Shown in pieces: positions 1 through 7,323 of a DNA stretch of 28,024 bases. Within the stretch, counting starts at the first letter, position 1. Every line of letters starts with the position of its first letter. Position numbers and translations under genes: made by a program. The stretch is from JBKECA01 sp047973435 (GTDB lineage: Bacteria > Planctomycetota > Planctomycetia > Planctomycetales > Planctomycetaceae). Where the stretch lies: NCBI GenBank assembly GCA_047973435.1, contig JBKECA010000193.1:1-28024 (forward strand), given 5' to 3'. The notes beneath the pieces are model-generated. The model was not told the DNA's origin. It ran no database searches and was given only the letters and a program-made list of their open reading frames with translations.

Positions 1-11
1 GTCGAGCCATC

Positions 12-65
12 AGCTTTCAGCCGTCAGAAAACAAATTGGCCGCTGAAAGCTGACGGCTGAGAGCT
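12..65. repeat. Long hairpin, 16-bp arms
   Basis: Positions 12-27 (AGCTTTCAGCCGTCAG) and 50-65 are inverted copies with one mismatch, separated by 22 nt. The right half also repeats the CTGAAAGCTGACGGCTGA theme. There is no T-tract on either side, so a terminator role is not obvious. Such palindromes are often dispersed intergenic repeats, but only this copy is seen here. Confidence 0.55.
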
Positions 66-292
66 TCACGCGATCCAGTTTGGCAAACGCTTACCACGAA
101 ATCACTTCAGTCGTGCGTTCACCTTGGAACTACTGAAACTCCTGGCAGGAGGATTGATTGGTCGGCGAGTAACGCACCCTCCACAACGCGCGCGGATACT
201 AGAGAAACCCGGCGAGTGGGACAAGATGGACTGACCGACCGGCCGGGGTGACTGCCTTTTCATAACTGGGCAACGCAAGTAGGGGGACCAAT

Positions 293-353
293 GTCCCGGA
301 CGCTCCGCCGAAATACTCGCCTGTGCCGAATGATGCGCCACAGCGTCCGGGAC
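293..353. repeat. Perfect 12-bp inverted repeat
   Basis: GTCCCGGACGCT at 293-304 is exactly repeated in inverse at 342-353 with a 37-nt spacer. It lies about 155 nt upstream of comB. It could be a dispersed palindromic repeat or a regulatory hairpin; nothing else in the window shares it. Confidence 0.5.
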
Positions 354-509
354 GCTTTCCGCAGCGGATCGCCACCCCAGGTTGAGACAGAGAGTCATCC
401 TGAGGGGGATTCTGGCCGGATGTCGCGACGCAACGCAGCCACACCCGCTTCTCGGGTAGCCCCTCAGACCCGATTCGACAGTCTCCGACAACTTGCTTAG
501 CATCCGGCC

Positions 510-1259
510 ATGCCCGCTCCCATTCGCATCCATCTGCTTCCCAAGCTGTTTGAACCGACCGAACTGGCGGGAGGAGTGGCTGTCATTATTGACGTGCTCC
601 GGGCTTCCACCACGATGATTCAGGCACTCCACAGCGGAGTGCAACGGATCATTCCCTGCGCCAGTGTGGACGAGGTCGAGCAGCGGGCGGCGGAATTTCC
701 CCGGGGAGAGAGGGTACTGGGGGGCGAGAGGCATGGTCTCCTGATTGCAGGCTTTGATCTCGACAACAGCCCGCGTCGGTACACATCAGAGCGCGTCGGA
801 GGTCAGACGCTGGTCTTTACGACAACCAACGGCACACTGGCCCTGCGGAGGTCGATGGCCGCCATGCGAATCTACGTTGGTGCATTCGTGAACCGGGAGG
901 CCATCATCGACCGACTGACCGATGAGTCTCGGCCAATTCATCTGATCTGTGCCGGGACGGATGGTCAGATGACAGCGGAAGACATTCTCTTCGCGGGCGC
1001 GGTGGCTGGTCGCCTGCTGCAGGTGCATCACGAAAGCCACACTAATCTGGACATCGCCACCCACATGGCGGTGGAGTTCGCTGACAGGCACGCCGCCACA
1101 CCCGAGGGGATTTTGCGGACGTTGCGACGCAGCATCGGCGGCCGCAATCTGCAGCAACTGGGGATGGAGGCGGATGTCGACTATGCCTCGCGCTGCGATA
1201 CCCTCCCGGTTGTGCCGGTCTGGGATGCAGCCAGTCAGTCGCTGGTCGCATCCGGATAA
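510..1259 (+). CDS. comB: ComB-like 2-phosphosulfolactate phosphatase
   Basis: The 249-residue product has the length and motifs of the ComB family (Pfam 2-ph_phosp): DVLRAST at 28-34, GERHG at 72-76, GFDLDNSP at 81-88, TTTNGT at 104-109 and CAGTDGQMTAEDI at 147-159. The C-terminal segment around 223-238 is also typical. In methanogens ComB dephosphorylates 2-phosphosulfolactate during coenzyme M synthesis, is Mg-dependent and is cytoplasmic. Bacterial homologues are common, and their physiological substrate is often unproven. The ATG at 510 has no clear Shine-Dalgarno sequence, but the family N-terminus begins close to it. The gene stands alone and converges with the sulfotransferase gene after a 96-bp gap. 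The family call is secure; the coenzyme M role is not implied. Confidence 0.88.
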   Translation: MPAPIRIHLLPKLFEPTELAGGVAVIIDVLRASTTMIQALHSGVQRIIPCASVDEVEQRAAEFPRGERVLGGERHGLLIAGFDLDNSPRRYTSERVGGQTLVFTTTNGTLALRRSMAAMRIYVGAFVNREAIIDRLTDESRPIHLICAGTDGQMTAEDILFAGAVAGRLLQVHHESHTNLDIATHMAVEFADRHAATPEGILRTLRRSIGGRNLQQLGMEADVDYASRCDTLPVVPVWDAASQSLVASG

Positions 1260-1355
1260 AACGGGTTGGATATTGCAGTTTGTCCAGGGAACCGCAGGCC
1301 TTTAGCCGGCTGCGCTCTCAGGTCGGCCAACTGGGATGGCTTCGTTCTCGGTGGG

Positions 1356-2699
1356 CTAAGCGGCGTTTGCGTCGGCGGTGATCCCGGCCGATGTCGCGGT
1401 GGGGAAGTCCGATTGCGCAATCGGTGCTGCCATGGGACGCCAGGTCAGCGCGATGGACCGGATGGCGACCCCCAGATGCCGCCGCTCCTGACTTGCATGG
1501 TGCCCGATCAAGTCTCCGTGGACCTCCAGTGTCGGTGAGGAAATGGGGCATCCGTCCACCGTTGTGAACGTCGCATCCAGCCACCAGGAACGCCCGTCAT
1601 AGGACAACTTGCGATTGGTCGGTCGTTGTCCGTTCCACGACAGTCGCAGTGAATTCCATGCCTGCTCGCTTGCCGCCGCGATGACCTGTAGTCGCAGGTC
1701 AATCTCCGTTCCGGCAGGAAAGCGATAACCCAGATCAATCGTGGCTGCGGGCAGCAATCCCGTCCAGCGATGAGACTGTCCGTCGGGGCTGGGCTCTTCG
1801 CGATAAAGTCCCGATCCGCGTAACTGGCTGGAGTGGAACCGCACGGACCCGGAAGGTGGTAGGGCCGCAATGTCCAACGCAAACGGAGAATCGCGGGATG
1901 AGTCACTCCACGGTGTGTTCCCGAACTGTCGCACGCGGTCGGCAAACAGTTCGCAAGCAAAGTCATAGAGCTCGAGGTCCCAGGCGTTCTCCCGTCGGAG
2001 GTACGACAATGCCGAATCGCTCGTAGGTGTTCGCGTGGATCGCTCGACGGCGACGTTACAGCGTTCTTGACCGACCGCATAGTGCCGGGGGAGACCGAAG
2101 GTCCGGCAAAACAGCTCCTTGCTCGTCTCGTAATGCTCGACGATCCCAAAGAATGACAGGTGATCCCGGAGAGTCCGCTTTGCGACGGAGAAGAGATACC
2201 GTTTCTTCAGACGGTTCGCCTGCTCGAATCGTCGGGGACAGCTGGACAGAATACTGGTGTAAACATTGCGAAGGGGACCGTTGCCATCCCGCGCCGGCAG
2301 GCGGATCCAATCGTCGAGGGTGCACTGGCGAGTGCAGTTCAGCCGCGGTTGTTCGGAGGCAGCGATCTCTGGGAAACACAGTCCGTAATCTGTAGTGGTA
2401 CGCAAATACCAATATTCCGAGACGATCCTCTCCACGGGCTGCCGCAGCATCGTGATGATGTGCAGATCGGACAGCCAATTCTTAAGCCGAAACCAGTGGT
2501 TCAGCAGATGCAGATAGCGACTGGACGACGATCGATCGAGCCGCCATTGGAACGCGGCATACTGTTCGCGAACCGGCTGAATTTCGTCGAGGCTGAAAAA
2601 GGTTGACAGGAACGAATCGAAACTCGTCCCACCAGATTTCGGAACATGCAGAAAGAGCAGCCGCGGCTTGTCGACGAACGGGCACTCCGGCAACGGCAT
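1356..2699 (-). CDS. Sulfotransferase with C-terminal beta-rich domain
   Basis: The N-terminal part resembles the PAPS-dependent sulfotransferase fold. A 5'-phosphosulfate loop HVPKSGGTSF lies at 18-27, directly after a beta-strand (RLLFLHVP), and a 3'-phosphate-binding segment MLRQPVERIVSEYWY at 84-98 contains the expected Arg and Ser. The product would transfer sulfate, probably to a surface glycan or lipid. Residues about 285-425 form an extra beta-rich region with GLYREEP and HRWTG, like accessory domains seen at the ends of bacterial glycosyltransferases and sulfotransferases. The ATG at 2699 (MPLPECPF) is chosen because family members start just before the P-loop. The frame stays open to an ATG at 2852, but that extension has no recognisable fold. 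The protein is 447 residues from the chosen start, long for this family because of the added domain. It converges with comB. Confidence 0.82.
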   Translation of the reverse strand: MPLPECPFVDKPRLLFLHVPKSGGTSFDSFLSTFFSLDEIQPVREQYAAFQWRLDRSSSSRYLHLLNHWFRLKNWLSDLHIITMLRQPVERIVSEYWYLRTTTDYGLCFPEIAASEQPRLNCTRQCTLDDWIRLPARDGNGPLRNVYTSILSSCPRRFEQANRLKKRYLFSVAKRTLRDHLSFFGIVEHYETSKELFCRTFGLPRHYAVGQERCNVAVERSTRTPTSDSALSYLRRENAWDLELYDFACELFADRVRQFGNTPWSDSSRDSPFALDIAALPPSGSVRFHSSQLRGSGLYREEPSPDGQSHRWTGLLPAATIDLGYRFPAGTEIDLRLQVIAAASEQAWNSLRLSWNGQRPTNRKLSYDGRSWWLDATFTTVDGCPISSPTLEVHGDLIGHHASQERRHLGVAIRSIALTWRPMAAPIAQSDFPTATSAGITADANAA

Positions 2700-3120
2700 C
2701 CGGACGATGGACTTGCCCAGGAACTCTGCAATTCGAGTCAGTTGGCCGGGAGGCTGGGGAATGCGAGCCTCGCGCAGCTCCAGTCGTCTCAGCAGCGGCG
2801 GTTTGCGGTCGATCCGGCAGTCAGCATCCAGGTTGCCCATTCCGAATTGCATCCATCCTCGGTTACCGCGGCGCGAAGAGTTGGCCTGTCAAAGAGACAA
2901 CCAAATGCTACGCCTGAGCTAAAAACAGCGTCAATGGCAATCTGGGACAGGTCCACAAATTCCAGTCCGCCGCGACGGCCGCCCGCAATACCGTTGGGCC
3001 ATCCGCCATCAAAACCGAACAACGGCGGTGAGGACGGGATCACCCCGCTCACCGCCGCTGATGGTTGGTCTTGGCTCCGCGGGAGCCAGTGGTTCCCGTG
3101 GAGTGATGTCAAACCGTCAA
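2700..3120. other. Gap between sulfotransferase start and sigma-factor stop
   Basis: No independent gene is supported here. The stretch contains the possible 51-codon upstream extension of the sulfotransferase frame (to 2852) and a terminator-like hairpin at 3023-3057. The sulfotransferase promoter should lie here but could not be picked out. Confidence 0.55.
3010..3057 (-). terminator. Intrinsic terminator of the sigma-factor gene
   Basis: A perfect 10-bp stem (CGGCGGTGAG at 3023-3032 with CTCACCGCCG at 3048-3057) has a 15-nt loop that can itself pair. Read on the minus strand, it is followed by the T-rich run TTGTTCGGTTTT. It begins 63 nt after the sigma-factor stop codon, a normal place for rho-independent termination. 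Confidence 0.6.
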
Positions 3121-4797
3121 TCACACCCCCGGAATATCCAGCTTTTCGTCGCTGGCAATGCGCCGCAGCTTCTGCAGCGCTCGGGCTTCGATTTGCCGGA
3201 TGCGTTCCTTCGTCACGCCGAACCGCTGGCCGACCTGTTCCAGGGTGAGCGGTTCGCTCCCCTTTTCCAGGCCGTAACGGTTGACCAGAATGTCTCGTTC
3301 CCGGTCCTCAAGCTGATCGAGGATCGTGAAGATGATCTGATTCTGACGGGTGTTGTTCAGCTCCTGCTGGTAGCCGTTGCTGCGGTCGTCCAGTGAGCCG
3401 GAAAAGACCTCGTCGCTACCGGTGCGGAAGCGATCAAGGACTTTGTGCTCAGCCGGGATCGAACGGGCATAGTTCTTCATGATCGCCCAGGTGGCGTACG
3501 TGGAAAACTTGTTCCCCTTCAGGTAGTCGAACTTCTCGATTGCCCGGATCAACGACATGTTTCCGTCGCTCACCATCTCGAAGAAGTTCGACGCTGGGGT
3601 CATGTGCCGCTTGGCGATCGACACCACCAGCCGCAGGTTACTGCGGATCAGGAAGTTCTTGACCTCAACTGCCTGATGGAGCAGCTGGTCCAGTTGATCC
3701 AGGTCCGCAGACTTCGGCCGGGAGGCGTCGATCTTGTCTCGCAGTTTGGCCGCTCGATACTTGAGGAAGTTCATTTTTCGGAAGTAATACTGCTCTTCTT
3801 CCCGCGTCAGCAGCGGGATCGAGTACAGGCTGGCCAGATAGGGAGGCAGACCTGGCGGAGGCTTGATCCGCTGCCCCTTTTTGTCCACTTCCGGTGCCGG
3901 GCCGAGAATCGCGCGATCCGCGTTCGGCTTGTGGAACTCCGGGCTGTCCATGAAGTCGATCGTTTGTTCCAGCAATTGCTGGGCACGAACCTCATTGACG
4001 ATCCGGTAGACGCTGGACCGCGTGCGGCCGAACTCGTGCGCCAGGCGATCCGGAGCGGTTCCGTGTTGGAAACGCTGGAAGATCTCCCGCTTGCGATTGG
4101 CTGTCAGTGGTGAGGCGGAATCCGGGAACACGGCGTTCTCGGGATGGTCCGCGTCGTACTGCTTGATGGTGTAACGAATTGTCTCCACAGAGCGATCAAA
4201 GGCCTCGGCCAGTTGTCGGGCCACTTCTGAAGCATTCGCTCCGTGCACCACCAATGTCCGGGCTTTACGCACAATCTCTTCCCGTTCGCTCTCACTCACT
4301 TGCGTGAATTTAGACCCCCGGAGCACCTCATCTTCGTGGTGACGGACAAATCGGTCGACGCTACTGCGGAGAAATCCAACCCGCGAGCGATTACCAAACT
4401 TATACCGGCGACTCACCAGTCCGCGCTTGCGCCAGCGATCAACGGTCTTGGTCGAGACATTGAACTTGGCGCTCAGGTCATCCACGGTAAAGACCTCCTC
4501 GGGCGCCTTTTCGACCGGCAGGTCGGCACTTTCCGAAAGGTCTTCGACCATGACACGCAGATCGTGTATGGCGATTGCACCGTCAATTTTCAGATCGGGA
4601 TACATCGACGGCCGATAGGCTGTGATGCGCTCGCACAAATCGGCGTACCGGTAGGTCGACTGCGGATCCAGCTCATGCAGCAGGCGTTCCGCTTGATCCA
4701 TTTGCTCGATACGAATGTCAATGGGAGCGTACCGAACCTGGTGCTCGGCAAACTGCCGCAATGCGGGATGTTGATAGCGGGAAGTTCGAGTTGTCAT
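3121..4797 (-). CDS. Sigma-70-family factor with multi-HTH N-terminus
   Basis: The 558-residue product should bind core RNA polymerase and direct promoter choice. Its C-terminal half is sigma-70-like: region 1.2-like at about 316-350, region 2 at 380-450 (SNLRLVVSIAKRHM, SDGNMSLIRAIEKFDY, KFSTYATWAIMKNYARSI), and region 4 at 490-548 (LEDRERDILVNRYGL, TLEQVGQRFGVTKERIRQI). Only about 35 residues separate regions 2.4 and 4, so region 3 is nearly absent. The N-terminal 280 residues hold what look like three HTH modules: MerR/excisionase-like at 101-150 (FTVDDLSAKFNVSTKTVDRW), one at 170-212 and one at 232-268. The ATG at 4797 is preceded by AGGAGG at 8-nt spacing; an upstream start at 4875 lacks this. 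It is probably an alternative or group-2-like factor special to planctomycetes. Which promoters it reads cannot be told from sequence. Confidence 0.9.
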   Translation of the reverse strand: MTTRTSRYQHPALRQFAEHQVRYAPIDIRIEQMDQAERLLHELDPQSTYRYADLCERITAYRPSMYPDLKIDGAIAIHDLRVMVEDLSESADLPVEKAPEEVFTVDDLSAKFNVSTKTVDRWRKRGLVSRRYKFGNRSRVGFLRSSVDRFVRHHEDEVLRGSKFTQVSESEREEIVRKARTLVVHGANASEVARQLAEAFDRSVETIRYTIKQYDADHPENAVFPDSASPLTANRKREIFQRFQHGTAPDRLAHEFGRTRSSVYRIVNEVRAQQLLEQTIDFMDSPEFHKPNADRAILGPAPEVDKKGQRIKPPPGLPPYLASLYSIPLLTREEEQYYFRKMNFLKYRAAKLRDKIDASRPKSADLDQLDQLLHQAVEVKNFLIRSNLRLVVSIAKRHMTPASNFFEMVSDGNMSLIRAIEKFDYLKGNKFSTYATWAIMKNYARSIPAEHKVLDRFRTGSDEVFSGSLDDRSNGYQQELNNTRQNQIIFTILDQLEDRERDILVNRYGLEKGSEPLTLEQVGQRFGVTKERIRQIEARALQKLRRIASDEKLDIPGV

Positions 4798-4803
4798 CAC
4801 GCA

Positions 4804-4811
4804 ATCCTCCT
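4804..4811 (-). promoter_or_regulatory. Strong Shine-Dalgarno of the sigma-factor gene
   Basis: On the minus strand GCAGGAGGATTGCGTG directly precedes the ATG at 4797. The AGGAGG core at optimal spacing fixes this start in preference to the in-frame ATG at 4875. Confidence 0.75.
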
Positions 4812-4985
4812 GCAACTTGTCCGACTGTTGCGACAGATCATCCGCCGTCAGTCGGGATATGGGCGACTTCCTCACTCACAACTCAGCCACCACCAAGGGC
4901 GGTGCGTGAACATCAGTCCACCTGGCCAGGTCTGTGTGTCGCCACTGCATTCAACTCAGGAATACGTGGAGTCAGACGCAAGGGA

Positions 4986-5021
4986 TCAGAAAAAAGTTCG
5001 CATGCAAACAATTTTTTCTGA
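4986..5021. promoter_or_regulatory. 36-bp AT-rich palindrome in sigma-factor leader
   Basis: The arms TCAGAAAAAA (4986-4995) and TTTTTTCTGA (5012-5021) are perfectly complementary. The centre GTTCGCATGCAAAC (4996-5009) is a palindrome with one mismatched pair, and two extra A residues make a small bulge. Either strand gives a hairpin ending in six U residues, so it could be a bidirectional terminator, an attenuator in the sigma-factor mRNA or an operator. It lies 189 nt upstream of the sigma start. Confidence 0.6.
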
Positions 5022-5396
5022 ATTTGCTCCCAATCCGCGTGTTGGAAAGGATTTGCACATCGCGCGCCACAACCGGTTGAAAGAGCGAGGAAACTCACCG
5101 TAACATGTTGAGGTGATTGTCCTTGCACTTTCGTGCCCGGTTTGGATCTGCGGTAAAGCCTGGCCGCAAGCTGGCCACGAATGTCAAAATGACAACTTCA
5201 TGGTCAGAAACTGTTGTAAGAATGTGGGCGCATTTCGTCAGACCCTCTATGCCAATTGCTGCGATGAGCTACGGTTTGGATGCGAGATAAAGCGGTCGCG
5301 AGAGCGTCACGACCTGTCATTCAATCGCACCGTCTCGTCTGCTCGTGTGCCGTCACGGGGGACCAAATCCAGCAACTTGGGTCGCCAGGCGGTCGG

Positions 5397-5478
5397 GAGG
5401 ATTGACGTAATACGGCCTGCGAGGCAGAACACACGGCCCGCGAGGCAGAACGCATCAACGTTGATCGCGTGCGGTATA
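5397..5478 (+). repeat. Degraded copy of the 86-bp interspersed repeat
   Basis: The right half matches the full copies well (GCGAGGCAGAAC, then ATCAACGTTGATCGCGTGCG, ending GGTATA). The left terminal part is missing. A 21-nt unit carrying GCGAGGCAGAAC is duplicated in tandem (5413-5433 and 5434-5454). It lies downstream of the hsp20 stop. Confidence 0.7.
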
Positions 5479-5488
5479 AGGCGCTGTT

Positions 5489-5510
5489 CCAAGGGGACGT
5501 GCCCCCTTGG
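5489..5510. repeat. Strong 8-bp GC-rich hairpin
   Basis: CCAAGGGG (5489-5496) and CCCCTTGG (5503-5510) pair perfectly around a 6-nt loop. There is no T-tract on either strand. It begins 10 nt after the degraded repeat copy and lies about 185 nt beyond the hsp20 stop. It may stabilise or end that transcript, but this is unproven. Confidence 0.5.
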
Positions 5511-5593
5511 CATGGGCATCCAAACCAGCTCTTCGGGGGTAACTCCAATGCCCGTCGCCGCAGTGCCGGAATGGCTTCTGCAATTGTGACGGC

Positions 5594-5633
5594 CCGGGAC
5601 AGCAATACAGGTTCCGGGGCAGCGGTACGGGTT
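5594..5633. repeat. Imperfect 20-bp tandem duplication
   Basis: Two adjacent 20-nt units (5594-5613 and 5614-5633) share 15 positions, with CCGGG-CAGC--TAC-GGTT in common. It is non-coding as far as can be seen and lies 60 nt downstream of the hsp20 stop. Confidence 0.45.
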
Positions 5634-5693
5634 GCCGCGCGGTCGCTGAATACTCCGGCTTGATCTGCCAGTCCGCAGCGATCCCCCCCCGAT

Positions 5694-6029
5694 TCAGCAG
5701 GCGCTGATCAACACCAGCAGCATGCCGTTCTCGAACCGCACCTGTGGTTCCTGACGGGGCAAATCGCATGGAAAGTCAAACCAGCGTTCAAAGCGGTCGT
5801 AAGCGATCTCCAGCGACTGACAACGGCCGCCGATCTCCAGCACCACATCCCGGCGCTGTCCGGCGATCTTGACCCGTCTCTCCTGGACTTCGACGGACAG
5901 GTCTTCCAGCCGAACACCGGCCAGTTCGATCTTAATGAGCCAGCCATCGGCAGTGCGATAGACATCCGCGGCGGGACGCCAGCAGCTGCGCGCCAGTGAA
6001 GGGATCGGGAACCGTTCTAACATCGCCAT
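5694..6029 (-). CDS. Small heat-shock protein, Hsp20/alpha-crystallin family
   Basis: The 111-residue product is essentially one alpha-crystallin domain. PAADVYRTADGWLIKIELAG at about 20-39 is the usual entry strand. It is followed by VEVQERRVKIAGQRR, the loop segment with FERWFDFPCDLP, and the last strands VRFENGMLLVLI. Small heat-shock proteins bind unfolding proteins without ATP in the cytoplasm. The protein ends just after the last strand, so the C-terminal I-X-I tail that helps oligomer assembly is missing, and the N-terminal arm is short. Two ATGs (6029 and 6023) are possible and neither has a strong ribosome site. The gene lies 82 nt downstream of the propeller gene on the same strand and may be its last operon member. 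Confidence 0.82.
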   Translation of the reverse strand: MAMLERFPIPSLARSCWRPAADVYRTADGWLIKIELAGVRLEDLSVEVQERRVKIAGQRRDVVLEIGGRCQSLEIAYDRFERWFDFPCDLPRQEPQVRFENGMLLVLISAC

Positions 6030-6111
6030 CTCTCTCGGAATCGACCGATGCGCCCCATCATTGGGGCGATTCTACCATGCTTCCTCCCGGCGCGCATAGA
6101 GGTTGTGCACG

Positions 6112-7323
6112 CTATTTGAAGCACAGGATCTTTCCGGAGGGGCCTTCAGTACAAACGACCATCCGGCCTTCGGCCACAGCGGGACTCGAATCGGCAAAGG
6201 AAACCGCGGCACCGTACTTCCAGACTTCTGTCCCGTCCATCAGAGAGAGTCCATACAGGAACTTATCCCCGGACCCAATAAACACCCGATCCCCCACCAC
6301 CACCGGCGAGCCATCATTTCCGGCGCGCGTGTTGAAGACCCATTGCTTTTCCAGCGTCTTCCGATTGAGGCCGTACACCGATTTGTCGCGTCCGCCGATA
6401 ATCACCAAGTCCTGAGTGACCGCCGGAGCCGAATGAACCTCACGTGGCTGGCGAGTCTCGAATCGGGCCAGCGTCGCCTGGGTTTTCCAGTCGACCGCCA
6501 GCACGAGTCCTTCGGAGGTTCCAAAGTACAGGACGCCATCAATCATGGCTGGTGTGGCGATCAAGAGATCGTCCAGCGGGATGCGCGCGTGTTCCTCTCC
6601 CGTTCGCGTATCGACCACATACAACACCGGCTCGCTGCAGCCAGAGACAAACGTGTAGTCCCCGTCAAACGCCTGCGTGCCGTTGACAGGCCCCTGGCAA
6701 TCGAACTCCCACAGCTTCTCGCCGGTTTTCAAGTGGATGCCATACAGGAACTGACTGTGCGAGCCGCAAATGACCCGCTCGCCGATGACGGCGGCTCCGC
6801 CCACGATCAGTCCTCCAGCGTCGAACACCCAGCGAGCCTGACCGGTCTGCCGGTCAACACAGTGCAACTTCCCCTCTTCGTCACCACAAATCACGACCTC
6901 GCCAGACACGGTCACCGGGCCGTTGAAGCCGGGAATAAACTCTTTGGGGTTTTGGGGAGTGAGCGAGCGATAGGTCCATTGCGGCTGGCCATCGCTGAGG
7001 TTCAGGGACTGCAGATCGCCACTCAACTGACCGACATAGACCCGCCCTTCAACGATAGCGGGCGTTGACTTGCAGCCGTCCGCGGTTTCGCGTTCCCACA
7101 TCAGCTGTGGCTTGGGGGAGAGCGTGGTGTGGGCGATGCCCTGCAGGCTTAGGCCGTTGCGAAAGTTGGGCCAGGCGTCCTTGAGCCTGGAGGCCGTTGC
7201 GGGTTCGGTGGCGGATGCAACGCGACACAGTCCCATCAAGATGTGCGCCGCCCCGATCAGGATGCTGACGCCTCGCGGGAGAAAACGTCGGCGTGTCAAT
7301 GAGATGAGCCGTTGAGAGCGCAT
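6112..7323 (-). CDS. Tat-exported PQQ-like beta-propeller protein
   Basis: After an N-terminal signal, the 403-residue product consists of repeated PQQ-type propeller blades, e.g. STPAIVEGRVYVGQLSGDLQ, GPVTVSGEVVICGDEEGKLH, ATPAMIDGVLYFGTSEGLVL and GSPVVVGDRVFIGSGDKFLY, so an eight-bladed or similar propeller. The signal has TRRRFLPRG at 10-18 followed by a hydrophobic stretch and VASATEP, which fits a Tat signal (S/T-R-R-x-F-L). It is probably periplasmic. Relatives include BamB-like scaffolds and catalytic quinoprotein subunits; no cofactor-binding Cys pair was identified, so a structural or binding role is as likely as an enzymatic one. The ATG at 7323 is chosen for its GGAGGAG ribosome site. 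It overlaps the alcohol dehydrogenase gene by 28 bp, implying coupled translation. Confidence 0.85.
   Translation of the reverse strand: MRSQRLISLTRRRFLPRGVSILIGAAHILMGLCRVASATEPATASRLKDAWPNFRNGLSLQGIAHTTLSPKPQLMWERETADGCKSTPAIVEGRVYVGQLSGDLQSLNLSDGQPQWTYRSLTPQNPKEFIPGFNGPVTVSGEVVICGDEEGKLHCVDRQTGQARWVFDAGGLIVGGAAVIGERVICGSHSQFLYGIHLKTGEKLWEFDCQGPVNGTQAFDGDYTFVSGCSEPVLYVVDTRTGEEHARIPLDDLLIATPAMIDGVLYFGTSEGLVLAVDWKTQATLARFETRQPREVHSAPAVTQDLVIIGGRDKSVYGLNRKTLEKQWVFNTRAGNDGSPVVVGDRVFIGSGDKFLYGLSLMDGTEVWKYGAAVSFADSSPAVAEGRMVVCTEGPSGKILCFK

Larger units (their letters stand above)
1..509. other. Non-coding stretch before comB
   Basis: No reading frame here looks like a real gene. The open frames on both strands lack recognisable domains, are rich in Arg/Pro/Ser as out-of-frame GC-rich DNA is, and overlap each other. 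The stretch holds two hairpins (12-65 and 293-353). Any promoter of comB must lie here, but no convincing -35/-10 pair was found. Confidence 0.6.
4798..5693. other. Long non-coding stretch between sigma gene and hsp20
   Basis: Nearly 900 bp carries no frame with a recognisable protein. It holds the sigma-factor leader with a 36-bp palindrome (4986-5021), a degraded copy of the window's interspersed repeat (5397-5478), a strong GC-rich hairpin (5489-5510) and a 20-bp tandem duplication (5594-5633). A small RNA gene is possible but no specific one is visible. Confidence 0.6.

Noticed and set aside
102..734. 210-codon minus-strand frame overlapping comB
   Set aside because: No recognisable domain, composition of out-of-frame GC-rich DNA, and it overlaps the well-supported comB.
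2646..3248. 200-codon plus-strand frame across the sulfotransferase start and sigma-factor end
   Set aside because: It overlaps both supported genes antisense, lacks any motif and contains the terminator hairpin.
5113..5589. 158-codon plus-strand frame between the sigma factor and hsp20
   Set aside because: It reads through the degraded repeat copy and a hairpin, and has no domain or ribosome site.
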